Shown here piece by piece: positions 56,018 through 64,000 of a stretch of 64,000 nucleotides of DNA. Below the pieces are notes generated by a model. The model ran no database searches, had not been told where the DNA came from, and saw nothing but the letters and a program-made list of their open reading frames with translations. The number at the start of each line of letters is the position of its first letter. Positions within the stretch are counted from its first letter, which is position 1. Made by a program: the position numbers and the translations under genes. Source of the DNA: Brasilonema sp. UFV-L1 (GTDB lineage: Bacteria > Cyanobacteriota > Cyanobacteriia > Cyanobacteriales > Nostocaceae); contig NZ_QMEA01000002.1 in NCBI RefSeq assembly GCF_012912105.1, forward strand, positions 84,179 to 148,178. The letters are read 5' to 3'.

Positions 56018-56055
56018 GGGTAGAGGTACTAGAATTTTTGAGTTGGGGTTTTAGT
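56018..56055 (-). promoter_or_regulatory. Candidate nif activator site facing nifB
   Basis: On the minus strand two motif copies, ACTAAAACCCCAACTC (starting 56055) and TCTAGTACCTCTACCC (starting 56033), are 22 bp apart and are followed by AGAAAAAAATTTTA. The whole ~65-bp block (about 56008-56075) matches the block near nifP in inverted orientation. It lies ~395-430 bp before the nifB start. CnfR/PatB is known to activate nifB and nifP promoters in cyanobacteria, so this is the likely binding region. Confidence 0.65.
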
Positions 56056-56886
56056 ATTTATGGAAATAGGGGCAAGTATTTGTGTACTCAAATGAAACCC
56101 AATTCCTACAAGGGTTTGAGAAATATATTAGCTTTTTTTTCGGTTTTCTACCTTGTACTCACAGGCTAATGAAATAATACCTAAAGCACTGCCTGAACAG
56201 AGATTTTGATTTTGGAAATCCGGAGTCAATCACAGAGTGGTAACCCAGAAATTAGCGAAGTTTAATTCTGTATAGAGAATATCATTTTTTTCGAGGGAAA
56301 AATGCAATTCAAGTTTTTTTTAATATTTTGTTGGTATCCTCATCTCTGGGAAATTTTGACATCATTTCTCTTGGCAATTTTGGATTCTTTTCAGGCGTCA
56401 ACATAGAAAACTCAGGTTTTTAACCCAGCTTGGTTTCTTCATTAATAGAATTTTATCTCAATTAACTCAGTTTGAACACTAACCAATTCTCTCAACACAG
56501 GTTTTTTTATCCTTGAGCATGCATCCAGTGCATAAAAAACTTGCATTTTCTTCATGTAGAAGGGTCCAAATCTTGATCCAAAAGGATAAGATTAGTCTAA
56601 TGGTTAATCAAACTACAATTGTAGATATAGAAAATAGTATTTACGCTTACAGATAAAAACCATCAGATAAAATAGCATAACTTGTCTTTTCTCAATTGTA
56701 GGAATACTATAAAAAATAGTGGCTAAATATACAGATTTTTTGCATACAATTTGCTTATTTCATTCTTGAGTATAGGGAAGTAGCTGTTAATTTATGCAAA
56801 AATACATTGCCGAAATTGCATAAAAGTCTTATCTGTAAGTGAATTTCTATCGAGTACAGAAATACTTATTCCCTTCCCCCATAAAT

Positions 56887-56926
56887 TCTAGTACCCTGAC
56901 CCTGAAAATACTAGCACCCCTACCCC
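56887..56926 (+). promoter_or_regulatory. Candidate nif activator site facing nifP
   Basis: TCTAGTACCCTGACCC (56887) and ACTAGCACCCCTACCC (56910) are 23 bp apart and followed by AAGAAAAATTTTAA, the same arrangement as the nifB-facing block. Distance to the nifP start is 100-240 bp, depending on which start is used. Confidence 0.65.
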
Positions 56927-57167
56927 AAGAAAAATTTTAAGTTTGCATGAAATCAGGCTTTAAGGTTGGTGAGTACACTGTTAATCAATCCAATAATTCC
57001 AATCGGCGTCAGACTAAGAACAGTCTTTGCAAACACCTGATATAAGCAGAGAACATAGCACAGGCGCGATTTTCACTCCCCGAGTACCGATGCAACAGCC
57101 CTTCGACCATATCAGGAATTCAAAGATTGCAGAAATGCTGGGCAAGTATTCCCACCTTTTTTTTGCT

Positions 57168-57854
57168 ATGCTTAAGAGCGTTTCTTTTGAACTGCTATTG
57201 AGTGATTTTCGCATCATTTTTGAGCGAGATCCAGCAGCACGCAATTGGCTAGAGGTGCTGTTTTGTTACCCTGGATTCCACGCACTTTGTTTGCATCGCC
57301 TTGCCCATTGGTTGTACCGCCGTGGAGTGGCTTTTATCCCGCGCTTGATTTCTCACTTAGGACGGTTTTTAACAGGAATTGAAATTCATCCAGGTGCGGA
57401 GATTGGCAAGGGTGTGTTTATCGATCACGGTATGGGTGTTGTGATTGGCGAAACTGCTATTGTCTCTGACTATACGCTCATTTACCAAGGTGTTACCCTT
57501 GGTGGAACTGGAAAAGAGAGTGGTAAGCGCCATCCTACTATTGGGAAAAATGTCGTTGTGGGAGCAGGTGCAAAAATTTTGGGTAATATTCAGATTGGCG
57601 ATCGCGTCCGCATAGGTGCAGGTTCGATTGTTTTGCGCAATGTCCCACCAGATTCGACTGTCGTGGGAGTTCCAGGGCGAATTATTTCCCGCAAGCAGAA
57701 TGAACACCTATCGGCTTTAGAACACGGAAAATTACCCGATTTAGAAGCGACTGTGTTTAGCACCTTACTACAACGTATTGAGCAACTCGAACAAAAGCTA
57801 CAAACCGTGACAAGTCAGAACAAGGAAAAAGAACTGGTGAGAAAGGAACGTTAA
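57168..57854 (+). CDS. cysE: Serine O-acetyltransferase (NifP)
   Basis: 228 residues from the ATG at 57168; the frame is open to an in-frame TTG at 57027 and an ATG at 57090, but family similarity begins near [23 protein letters not shown]. The hexapeptide left-handed beta-helix with [28 protein letters not shown] carries the active-site His and Asp. It makes O-acetylserine for cysteine, the sulfur donor of NifS. The tail ([22 protein letters not shown]) is a coiled coil. First gene of the nifP-nifV-nifZ-nifT cluster. Confidence 0.94.
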   Translation: MLKSVSFELLLSDFRIIFERDPAARNWLEVLFCYPGFHALCLHRLAHWLYRRGVAFIPRLISHLGRFLTGIEIHPGAEIGKGVFIDHGMGVVIGETAIVSDYTLIYQGVTLGGTGKESGKRHPTIGKNVVVGAGAKILGNIQIGDRVRIGAGSIVLRNVPPDSTVVGVPGRIISRKQNEHLSALEHGKLPDLEATVFSTLLQRIEQLEQKLQTVTSQNKEKELVRKER

Positions 57855-57856
57855 TT

Positions 57857-58099
57857 ATGCAATCTTGTAGTTTTCAAGGTTCAGGCGAACATATTGTACA
57901 AATTCCGATGAGCGATCGCAGGCAAATCTATCAACGCTTGCAAGAGTTAATGATCAAGAGTTGGTGTTCTCCTGACGGTTCTTTGCGGGTAGAAGTCAAT
58001 AGTTGTCTGACAGCAATTCTTGTTCGCAGCACCGTACTGCAATTTATGGCAAGTCGCCAAGAATTAATCAACTGGCTAGAAAGATGTTGGCAGCTTTAA
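57857..58099 (+). CDS. Conserved small protein of the nifP-nifV region
   Basis: 80 residues, starting 2 bp after nifP, hence cotranscribed. QSCSFQGSGEHIVQIPMSDRRQIYQRLQELMIKSWCSPDGSLRVEV then INWLERCWQL. I recognise it as the type of short ORF seen next to nifP in Anabaena (asr1405-like), with Cys in three places. Function unknown. Confidence 0.78.
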   Translation: MQSCSFQGSGEHIVQIPMSDRRQIYQRLQELMIKSWCSPDGSLRVEVNSCLTAILVRSTVLQFMASRQELINWLERCWQL

Positions 58100-58462
58100 A
58101 TTTTTGACTATCTCAATTGACGAACTGTATGAAGTAACAAGAAAGCCTAGAAACAGGCATGACATGTGAAAACAAATATAAAGGAGCAGGTATGAAGTTG
58201 AGATGTTAAAATTTTTCTTCTACCCTACAGCCTTTTGCAGCCGGAGAACACTTCCATGTCAAAAGTTGTTCGTAGACGTACAGCAGTGTATCCTCTTAGG
58301 CTACAGAGATTTCCTCTAAGCCTCTTGCGCGTGTCTGCACCACGCTTACGTACAAGCACACACTTGTACTTGGAGAAGTTCACTGCGCTTCTGGAAAGTT
58401 TATTTCTGTGACATCTACATTTTTTCTTTTTAGTTGATGTTCTTTTTGTTAAAAACTGTATT
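58100..58462. other. Spacer with dispersed GC-rich repeat
   Basis: About 360 bp with no gene. The arms GTGTATCCTCTTAGGC and GCCTCTTGCGCG, and GTACAAGCACACACTTGTAC (palindromic, about 58351-58370), look like a folded intergenic repeat. Confidence 0.4.
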
Positions 58463-58660
58463 ATGGCAAATTATCAAAGTGATATAAGATTTCTTGATTT
58501 TTTACAAAATGAATTTGCACTTTCAACTGTGGATATTGCTGTAGCACTACGCAAACATGAGTTAGATAATAGTCCCTTAGCAATGCTTCTTTGGCAATAT
58601 GGCTTAGTTGATATAGAACAGCTAGAACGAATTTTGGATTGGCTAGAAGACCAATCTTAA
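58463..58660 (+). CDS. DUF2949-family small protein
   Basis: 65 residues: YQSDIRFLDFLQNEFALSTVDIAVALRKHE, LAMLLWQYGLVDIEQLERILDWLE. This is the DUF2949 pattern common in cyanobacteria, here in the position of asr1406 between nifP and nifV. All helical and soluble; function unknown. Confidence 0.83.
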   Translation: MANYQSDIRFLDFLQNEFALSTVDIAVALRKHELDNSPLAMLLWQYGLVDIEQLERILDWLEDQS

Positions 58661-58770
58661 AGAATGCAAACTCTAACTATAAAAGAGTCATCATCAATAT
58701 TTCTTTCGTTTTTTCTATTTCTTTAATAAGAATCCAGAAAAAGTTTGGATTATTTCAGGAGAATATAACT

Positions 58771-58890
58771 ATGATTTCTACTTTTCTTGCCGGATTAAGC
58801 ATTTTAGTGTTTTCAGGAATTGCTAATACCTATCTCAGTCATATGCTATTTGGTGATACAGAATTACCACCTGATAATCATAATTTGTAA
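58771..58890 (+). CDS. 39-residue single-helix membrane protein
   Basis: From ATG at 58771, with CAGGAGA 8 bp upstream, it reads MISTFLAGLSILVFSGIANT and ends GDTELPPDNHNL. One transmembrane helix (~4-28) and a short acidic tail. Size and composition resemble the small subunits of photosynthetic or cytochrome complexes, but no match is known to me. A perfect 15-bp hairpin follows at 58899, supporting a real transcription unit. Confidence 0.55.
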   Translation: MISTFLAGLSILVFSGIANTYLSHMLFGDTELPPDNHNL

Positions 58891-58898
58891 TTGATACA

Positions 58899-58937
58899 TA
58901 TTTCTTGTTTTATGCCATACAGATAAAACAAGAAATA
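58899..58937. terminator. 15-bp perfect hairpin after the small membrane gene
   Basis: TATTTCTTGTTTTAT (58899-58913) pairs exactly with ATAAAACAAGAAATA (58923-58937). Loop of 9 bases. No U run, so termination or 3' protection are both possible. Confidence 0.7.
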
Positions 58938-58986
58938 TCAATTTCAATAATAAATGATGGTAAAAATTCAGGCATCAAAATTGACT

Positions 58987-59006
58987 AGCGGAGGCATGCC
59001 TCCGCT
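58987..59006. repeat. 20-bp perfect palindrome upstream of nifV
   Basis: AGCGGAGGCATGCCTCCGCT is fully self-complementary. It lies 230 bp before nifV; similar GGAGG/CCTCC hairpins occur elsewhere in the window, so it is likely a dispersed REP-like unit. The rest of 58938-59238 is AT-rich with no gene. Confidence 0.8.
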
Positions 59007-59238
59007 GCTGATTGCTGAAGTTTTACGAATTATGAATAGTGATATTTTTTATGATAACTCAGAACACAAAACGCAAAAATCAGAATATTTATAGGAATTC
59101 CTTGAATAGATTTGACAACAAAAGAGTCCTTCAATACAGAAGAAGCGCGGATTTTTAAGTGAAGTCTCAACTGAGTTATTTCAAGAAGTTTGAGTTTTTT
59201 GCTAGTCATCATTCATGATTTTCTAAGAGGTTTTTAAG

Positions 59239-60375
59239 ATGAATCAAGTCCTTATAAATGACACGACACTACGTGACGGTGAACAAGCAGCAGGAGTCGC
59301 CTTTAACTTTGAAGAGAAAGTGGCGATCGCCAAGTTCCTGGACACAATCGGCGTTGATGAGTTAGAAGTCGGTATTCCAGCGATGGGTAGAGAAGAAATA
59401 CGAGCTATATCAGCAATTACTCAGGCGGGTCTAAAAGCAAAACTGCTTGGCTGGAATCGTGCTGTCATATCTGATATTCAAGCTTCTATAGCTTGCGGTT
59501 TAAAGCGAGTGCATATTGCCATACCCGTCTCTGGAATCCAAATCGCTGCTAAATTTCATGGTCAGTGGCGGGTGACTCTACAACAACTTAGAGATAGCAT
59601 TAGCTTTGCTGTTGATCAAGGTCTTTGGGTAGCTGTAGGAGGAGAGGATTCTTCAAGATCTGATGGAAATTTTCTCCTTGATGTCGCGCAATATGCTCAA
59701 GAATGGGGTGCATCGCGGTTTCGTTTTTGTGACACAGTAGGTATTCTCGACCCCTTCACTACATATACTAAAGTCAAACGATTGGTGATGGCTTTAGCCA
59801 TTCCCGTAGAGGTTCACACTCACAATGATTTTGGTCTAGCAACTGCTAACGCCCTTGCTGGTATCAAAGCTGGAGCAATATCCGTGAATACTACGGTAAA
59901 TGGATTAGGCGAAAGAGCGGGAAATGCAGCTTTGGAGGAAGTTGTCATGGCTCTCAAACGCATATACGGTGTTCATGTGGGTATTGACACGCCTCGTTTA
60001 TTAGAACTGTCTCGACTTGTTGCGGCTGCATCAGGATGTCATGTACCACCTTGGAAAGCCATTGTGGGTGAAAATACCTTTGCTCACGAAGCTGGTATTC
60101 ATGCTCATGGTGTGCTGCAAAATCCGATGACTTATGAGCCTTTTGCTCCCCAGGAGGTTGGGTGGGAAAGACGTTTGGTTGTGGGTAAACATTCTGGTCG
60201 GCATTTATTATCTAGTGTTTTGCAGGAGTATGGTATTGTTCTTGACTCGGAACAAACCCAGTCTGTCTTAGATGCAGTACGACAAGAAGCAGTACAAAAA
60301 AAACGCGGCTTAACCGTGCAAGAACTGTTGAATTTGGTACAAGAACAACAGAGGTATTCACATGCGATCAGATGA
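59239..60375 (+). CDS. nifV: Homocitrate synthase NifV
   Basis: 378 residues. [22 protein letters not shown] holds the metal/acceptor site (Arg-Asp-Gly-Glu), [23 protein letters not shown] the zinc-binding HxH, and [16 protein letters not shown] the second part. It condenses acetyl-CoA and 2-oxoglutarate to homocitrate, the organic acid of FeMo-co. AAGAGG precedes the ATG. nifZ begins 14 bp before its stop. Confidence 0.96.
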   Translation: MNQVLINDTTLRDGEQAAGVAFNFEEKVAIAKFLDTIGVDELEVGIPAMGREEIRAISAITQAGLKAKLLGWNRAVISDIQASIACGLKRVHIAIPVSGIQIAAKFHGQWRVTLQQLRDSISFAVDQGLWVAVGGEDSSRSDGNFLLDVAQYAQEWGASRFRFCDTVGILDPFTTYTKVKRLVMALAIPVEVHTHNDFGLATANALAGIKAGAISVNTTVNGLGERAGNAALEEVVMALKRIYGVHVGIDTPRLLELSRLVAAASGCHVPPWKAIVGENTFAHEAGIHAHGVLQNPMTYEPFAPQEVGWERRLVVGKHSGRHLLSSVLQEYGIVLDSEQTQSVLDAVRQEAVQKKRGLTVQELLNLVQEQQRYSHAIR

Positions 60376-60649
60376 AATAGAACTTGAACAACCACCCGCT
60401 TTTAACATCGGTGATAAAGTCCGACTTCGTAAAATGATTAAGAACGACGGTACTTTTCCCGGTCAAGAAATTGGGGTTATCTTAGCGAAAAAAGGAGATA
60501 TCGGCTACGTAGCTAGTATCGGCACATATTTACAAAGGTCCTATATTTATGCAGTCCATTTTTTGGAGAGAGGATTTATTGTAGGTTGTCTCAAAAAAGA
60601 ATTAGAACTTGTTGAGAACGAACAGAAAATAACTGAGGAAGCTTCGTAG
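60362..60649 (+). CDS. nifZ: NifZ
   Basis: 95 residues. [77 protein letters not shown] is the NifZ SH3-like fold. It helps mature the P-cluster of the MoFe protein. It overlaps nifV by 14 bp and is surely in the same operon. Confidence 0.95.
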   Translation: MRSDEIELEQPPAFNIGDKVRLRKMIKNDGTFPGQEIGVILAKKGDIGYVASIGTYLQRSYIYAVHFLERGFIVGCLKKELELVENEQKITEEAS

Positions 60650-60701
60650 ACTTTTTTTGTGAAAGGAAATTGAAAAAGAAGGCAAAATGGAGAACTCACC
60701 A

Positions 60702-60829
60702 ACTCAGAATGCAATTCATACAGATCGTCTCTCACCCAACGGGAAAGTCAGTCGCCTGCAGAGGAACCGTACGGAAGCCTGTCGGCTGAACTCGTTAGAG
60801 AGAGAGTCGTACAGAATTTCATTCTGAGT
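60702..60829. repeat. Foldback/MITE-like repeat between nifZ and nifT
   Basis: CTCAGAATGCAATTC (60703-60717) and GAATTTCATTCTGAG (60814-60828) are inverted with one mismatch, and the match continues loosely inward (GATCGTCTCTC versus GAGAGAGTCG). The inner part holds CAGTCGCCTGCAGAGGAACC, similar to the repeat in the nifU-nifS spacer at about 52269. Confidence 0.6.
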
Positions 60830-60912
60830 TTCGACTCTGTAGTCTAAATTCTTTTTTGTTAAAACATTTCACAAATCCATCAATAATCAACACTAGAAAG
60901 CAGGAAACTCAG

Positions 60913-61116
60913 ATGAAAGTCATGCTGCGTCAGAATGATGCTGGAAATTTGGTTGTCTACGTTGCTAAAAAAGACCTTGAAGAAGAAGTTGTTAAACAAA
61001 CTGAAGGAGCAGAAGGCAAGATTTTTACTTTAGCCAATGGTTGGGAATTAACATTTCCTAATTTGCCAGATCCGCTGCAATTACCTCAAACAGTCGAGGC
61101 TAAACGGCTCTCGTAG
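60913..61116 (+). CDS. nifT: NifT/FixU
   Basis: 67 residues from the ATG at 60913 (GGAAAC upstream; the longer frame from 60856 has no family support). MKVMLRQNDAGNLVVYVAKKDLEEEVV and IFTLANGWELTFPNLPDPLQLPQTVEAKRL match NifT/FixU. A non-essential nif-associated small protein of unknown action. Confidence 0.93.
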   Translation: MKVMLRQNDAGNLVVYVAKKDLEEEVVKQTEGAEGKIFTLANGWELTFPNLPDPLQLPQTVEAKRLS

Positions 61117-62003
61117 ATTAAAATTTGTTTAAATAGCAATTGTTTTGTCAATACTGTCCTTAGTCATTTGTACTTGACAAAAGACAAATGACTCATGACA
61201 AAAATGAATACACAAGCTGTTTAAAATCTTGTAAAGACGCACCCAATTTCATTTGACAAATTGGTACTAAAGAGTATAGAAATATTCATCCAGATGCAAT
61301 TGCTTGCCGGAAAATTCTTTATTGCCTTCAAGTTAGTTCGACTTTATCCATTTTCCTGCTTTATGGGATTGTGCAGAACGCCTACCCCACAGAGGCGATA
61401 GCTAGCCCCTTAGGGGGCCGGAGCTAACGCTGCTGCGCTTTGCGCAGATCGCATAAGTACGAAGCCTTATTTATACCAAGCGTGAAACATGATTCAGGGC
61501 ACATGAAGCGCTAAAAGTGATTGCCAGTAACTCTTTCACAATCACACGCTTGTGCGGGATTGTCGGCAGAACGCTTTCTTCACACTGACTCCAAAATTTC
61601 AAATTGTACTACGTTTTTTGATTTGAATAAAGTCGAGCTAAGTAAGGAACTTAACTCATGCGAAATTCGTCAATAGCTACGATTATAGTCGTAGTCTTGC
61701 ACCTGCCTTTTTGCCCGCCAAGAAATAAATTCTGGAGCTAAGAGTTCAAGTATGCGATTAGCTTACTGAATAAATGTTTCAGTCGGTTTTCAAAAAAAAT
61801 GTTCTCGCTTTTCCTTTTAGATAGTTATCCTTGGCTACATCTACCACTTTTTTCGTGTTGTTTTGATCTGGACGTGATAAATTGCGTCTGTTAAAATAGA
61901 GCCTGTTTTTTAAGCACTCTCTGCACTCACTCCTGCACTTATTCAGGCAACTTTGCACAAAATTTACTGAATACTAACCAAGGAATGTGAAAACATTAAA
62001 CCT
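61117..62003. other. 890-bp intergenic region with hairpins and a GC-rich repeat
   Basis: A strong hairpin AGTCATTTGT / ACAAATGACT (61162-61171, 61184-61193) lies 45 bp after nifT and probably ends the nifP-nifT unit. A GC-rich folded repeat with GCTAGCCCCTTAGGGGGCC and GCGCTTTGCGCAGATCGC lies at about 61380-61452. I see no gene, and no tRNA or other RNA fold I can support. Confidence 0.5.
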
Positions 62004-62036
62004 ATGTCTTGTTTCGTCACAGATATTTTTAAACAG

Positions 62037-62402
62037 ATGAACAAAAAATTTTTCCTCACTTTGCTTTCCAGTCCTATGCTATTTGCGTCTATCATTTCTT
62101 TGGCAATGATGACCCAACCGGCTAGAGCAAATCAAACAGTGAATCCAGTGGCAAATCGTCTTTCCTGTGTACGTTCTTCTCACAAAGCAACTCCTCGCCC
62201 AGAATGCACACGCGTTAATAACACTGAGGGTTCATCTGTCGTGGAATTTGCCGCACCACAAGCTGAGCGAAATCAAGCCAACACAGAACTGGAATTCACT
62301 GACGAAGAAAGCGAGGCTGCTATAGCCAAGTATGGCTGTGATTGCGTAGGCTGCATCAATGGTATTCGTCAAATGCGAGGTCTGACGCCTTTAGCAGGAT
62401 AG
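62037..62402 (+). CDS. Exported small Cys-containing protein, unknown
   Basis: 121 residues from ATG 62037; an ATG at 62004 in frame is less likely. Signal peptide MNKKFFLTLLSSPMLFASII...PARA then NQTV. The mature part has CVRSS, RPECTR and a C-terminal KYGCDCVGCINGIRQMRGL with a CxCxxC cluster, suggesting disulfide or metal binding. Family not recognised. A clear terminator follows. Confidence 0.65.
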   Translation: MNKKFFLTLLSSPMLFASIISLAMMTQPARANQTVNPVANRLSCVRSSHKATPRPECTRVNNTEGSSVVEFAAPQAERNQANTELEFTDEESEAAIAKYGCDCVGCINGIRQMRGLTPLAG

Positions 62403-62426
62403 AAGACAAGTCAAGATCATAAACAT

Positions 62427-62464
62427 AAAAGAGCCAGATAATTATGTTTTCTGGCTCTTTTTTG
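62427..62464 (+). terminator. Rho-independent terminator
   Basis: Stem AAAAGAGCCAGA / TCTGGCTCTTTT (62427-62438, 62450-62461) followed by TT and G; 25 bp after the stop at 62402. A-rich on the other side, so it may also serve psaK on the minus strand. Confidence 0.88.
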
Positions 62465-62507
62465 TATACGAAAAAACAATCAAGAAAATTCCAAGTTCGG
62501 CAAGTAT

Positions 62508-62774
62508 TTAGATCCTACCAAGGCTATGCAGTCCTAAGATAACGCCGACACCTAGAATATGACCAAAAGCAGTCGTTGCCAAAAGTGCAGGTAAACCAAA
62601 ACCACCGAAAAACTGGGGTGAAGGGAGTTCTGGACCAACGCTTTGATACTTAATACTAGATTTGCCGAAGGCAATGGCAACGATGTTACTCAGGATCATA
62701 ATCACCCCAACGACAGGACTCCATTGCAAAGGTGTTGTGGCAAAAGTGGCAGCTAGTAGAGTAGATGTTAACAA
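62508..62774 (-). CDS. psaK: Photosystem I reaction centre subunit PsaK
   Basis: 88 residues from a TTG start at 62774, supported by AGGAGAG 8 bp upstream and no nearby ATG. Two transmembrane helices: WSPVVGVIMILSNIVAIAFGK and LPALLATTAFGHILGVGVILGL, with the loop containing SVGPELPSPQFFGGFG. PsaK sits at the edge of photosystem I in the thylakoid membrane and helps antenna coupling and state transitions. Confidence 0.94.
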   Translation of the reverse strand: MLTSTLLAATFATTPLQWSPVVGVIMILSNIVAIAFGKSSIKYQSVGPELPSPQFFGGFGLPALLATTAFGHILGVGVILGLHSLGRI

Positions 62775-62945
62775 CTGATTCTCTCCTTAAAATTGTTAAT
62801 GAACAAAATTCAAGATATTCTTGTAATTTTAATTATCAAAGAATTCAATACATTGTTTGTGATTAAATTAATAATTAACATTTATTGTTAATACTTAATA
62901 TAAATTGGTTCTACTCTCTCATCCATCTCTGGATTCTCGTCTCTT

Positions 62946-64000
62946 CTAAAGATCATCACAAATCTGCCGGGTGTGGTCATCTTTACTCATACCGTTGTTA
63001 GGGTTTTTCAGGTACTCACGTGCCCAAGAGCAACCGCGCCTTAACAAATCATCAAGATTGAAATTCCACAGAATCACTTTTCCATCAATACTTGTAGAAG
63101 CAAGCATCTGACCATCCGGGCTGAAACTGACGCCATGAACTGGAGTGTTATGCCCAGTTAGGGTGGTCATCAAGCTGCCATCCCGCCTCCAGAGTTTAAC
63201 GGTATGGTCCCAACTTGTAGAAGCGATGGTCTGCCCATCAGGACTGAAACTGACGCTACTAACCACAGTTTGATGACCAGTCAGCGTGGTGATCAAGGTG
63301 CCATCCCGCCGCCAGAGTTTGACAGTTGCGTCATTACTTGCAGAAGCAATGGCCTGTTCATCTGGGCTGAAAGTAACGCTATTGACCAAATCGCTATGCC
63401 CAGTCAGAGTAGTGATTAAGGTGCCATCCCGTCTCCAGAGTTTGACAGTTTTATCATGACTTGCAGAAGCAATTGTCTGTCCATCAGGACTGAAAGTAAC
63501 GCCAATCACCGCAGCATTGTGCCCAGTCAGAGTAGTGATTAAGGTGCCATCCCGTCTCCAGAGTTTGACAGTTTTGTCAACACTTGCAGAAGCAATCGTC
63601 TGTCCATCAGGACTGAAAGTAACGCCGCCAAAAATCGGAGCTTGATGCCCAGTCAAGGTGAAAATCAAGCTACCATCCGGCCTCCAGGGTTTGCCAGTTG
63701 CTTCATTACTTGCAGAATCAACCGTCTGTTCATCGGGATCAAAACTGAAACCAGCAACTGGAGCTTTATGTCTAGTCAGGGTGGTGAGCAATCTGCCATC
63801 CCGCCTCCAGAGTTTAACCGTATGGTCCAAACTTGCAGAAGTGATAGTTTGCCCATCGGGGCTAAAACTGACGCCAGTAACCGGAGCGTTATGCCCAGTT
63901 AGGGTGGTGAGCAATCTGCCATCTCGTCTCCAGAGTTTGACGGTTGCGTCAAAACTTGCAGAAGCGATAGTTTGCCCATCGGGGCTAAAACTGACGCCAG
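62946..64000 (-). CDS. WD40-repeat protein, C-terminal part (runs off the right edge)
   Basis: The frame is open to the window edge (351 codons seen). About eight WD40 blades are visible, each like LTTLTGHNAPVTGVSFSPDG followed by QTIASASxDxTVKLWRRDG. The C-terminus is WNFNLDDLLRRGCSWAREYLKNPNNGM, typical of the large cyanobacterial repeat proteins that carry NB-ARC, NACHT or kinase parts upstream. Several neighbouring blades are nearly identical, suggesting recent repeat amplification. One blade (QTVDSASNEATGKPW) is degenerate. The N-terminal effector is outside the window. Confidence 0.92.
   Translation of the reverse strand, partial: GVSFSPDGQTIASASFDATVKLWRRDGRLLTTLTGHNAPVTGVSFSPDGQTITSASLDHTVKLWRRDGRLLTTLTRHKAPVAGFSFDPDEQTVDSASNEATGKPWRPDGSLIFTLTGHQAPIFGGVTFSPDGQTIASASVDKTVKLWRRDGTLITTLTGHNAAVIGVTFSPDGQTIASASHDKTVKLWRRDGTLITTLTGHSDLVNSVTFSPDEQAIASASNDATVKLWRRDGTLITTLTGHQTVVSSVSFSPDGQTIASTSWDHTVKLWRRDGSLMTTLTGHNTPVHGVSFSPDGQMLASTSIDGKVILWNFNLDDLLRRGCSWAREYLKNPNNGMSKDDHTRQICDDL

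Larger units (their letters stand above)
55625..57026. other. 1.4-kb nifB-nifP divergent control region
   Basis: No gene is seen. The main content is the pair of related, oppositely oriented elements at 56018-56055 and 56887-56926. A consensus-type GTAN8TAC (NtcA-like) string lies at 55633-55646, only 9 bp before the nifB start. The middle (56100-56850) is AT-rich with long poly-T runs and no clear repeats. Confidence 0.6.

Noticed and set aside
61117..62003. Possible tRNA or structured RNA in the nifT downstream region
   Set aside because: Hairpins are present, but no cloverleaf or known RNA consensus could be read.

Overview
The window looks like chromosome of a heterocyst-forming cyanobacterium (Nostocales). 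The grounds are a complete Mo-nitrogenase cluster in the cyanobacterial order, a XisA-type excision element inside nifD, a cyanoglobin gene between nifU and nifH, psaK, many GCGATCGC-type (HIP1) octamers and dispersed palindromic repeats. Closeness to Scytonema, Tolypothrix or Brasilonema relatives is only an impression from the repeat style.

Region 1 (1-8.3 kb) holds mixed housekeeping genes: a partial ParA/MinD ATPase at the left edge, a decayed NB-ARC/WD40-type gene, a PRC-barrel/DUF2382 stress protein, a KDPG-type aldolase, a CbpA-like DnaJ, a small P-loop kinase, glgC, a secreted small protein and a peptidoglycan-binding protein. Region 2 (8.3-19 kb) holds a membrane fusion protein plus RND pump pair, a CPA2 antiporter and a row of small redox or detoxification genes (tandem ABM protein, Old Yellow Enzyme, an SDR without the usual tyrosine, an F420-reductase-like protein, a VOC protein).

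Region 3 (19-31 kb) is a signalling and accessory zone. It has a receiver/glutaredoxin-like/thioredoxin-reductase fusion lacking both redox CxxC motifs, two paralogous cNMP-domain histidine kinases, and between them a 735-bp tandem duplication that carries a GNAT gene and a scrap of the first kinase. Next to these is a Phd/PIN toxin-antitoxin pair split by a 615-bp insert that looks like a transposase-less IS200/IS605 derivative; removing it exactly restores the antitoxin end and its overlap with the toxin start. A SagB-type dehydrogenase gene is broken by another small hairpin-bearing insert.

Region 4 (31-61 kb) is the nif cluster. Reading on the minus strand: nifB-fdxN-nifS-nifU-glbN-nifH-nifD(split)-nifK-(Mo-nitro_C gene)-nifE-nifN-nifX-DUF269-DUF683-nifW-hesA-hesB-fdxH-feoA-ctaB. 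Diverging on the plus strand: cysE/nifP, two to three small conserved genes, nifV, nifZ and nifT. The 1.4-kb nifB/nifP spacer holds two related, oppositely oriented elements, each with a repeated CTAGtACC-type motif facing its gene; these are strong candidates for the nif activator (CnfR/PatB-type) sites. nifD is interrupted 6 codons after the FeMo-cofactor histidine by a 6.4-kb element bounded by 12-bp direct repeats CCGGAGTAATCC. Excision would rebuild a 508-residue NifD. The element carries xisA, a nucleotidyltransferase, a VapBC-like pair, a HigB-HigA-like pair, an unknown protein and a TIR-domain protein preceded by three iterated motifs.

Region 5 (61-64 kb) holds a secreted small protein, psaK (TTG start) and the 3' part of a WD40-repeat protein that runs off the right edge.
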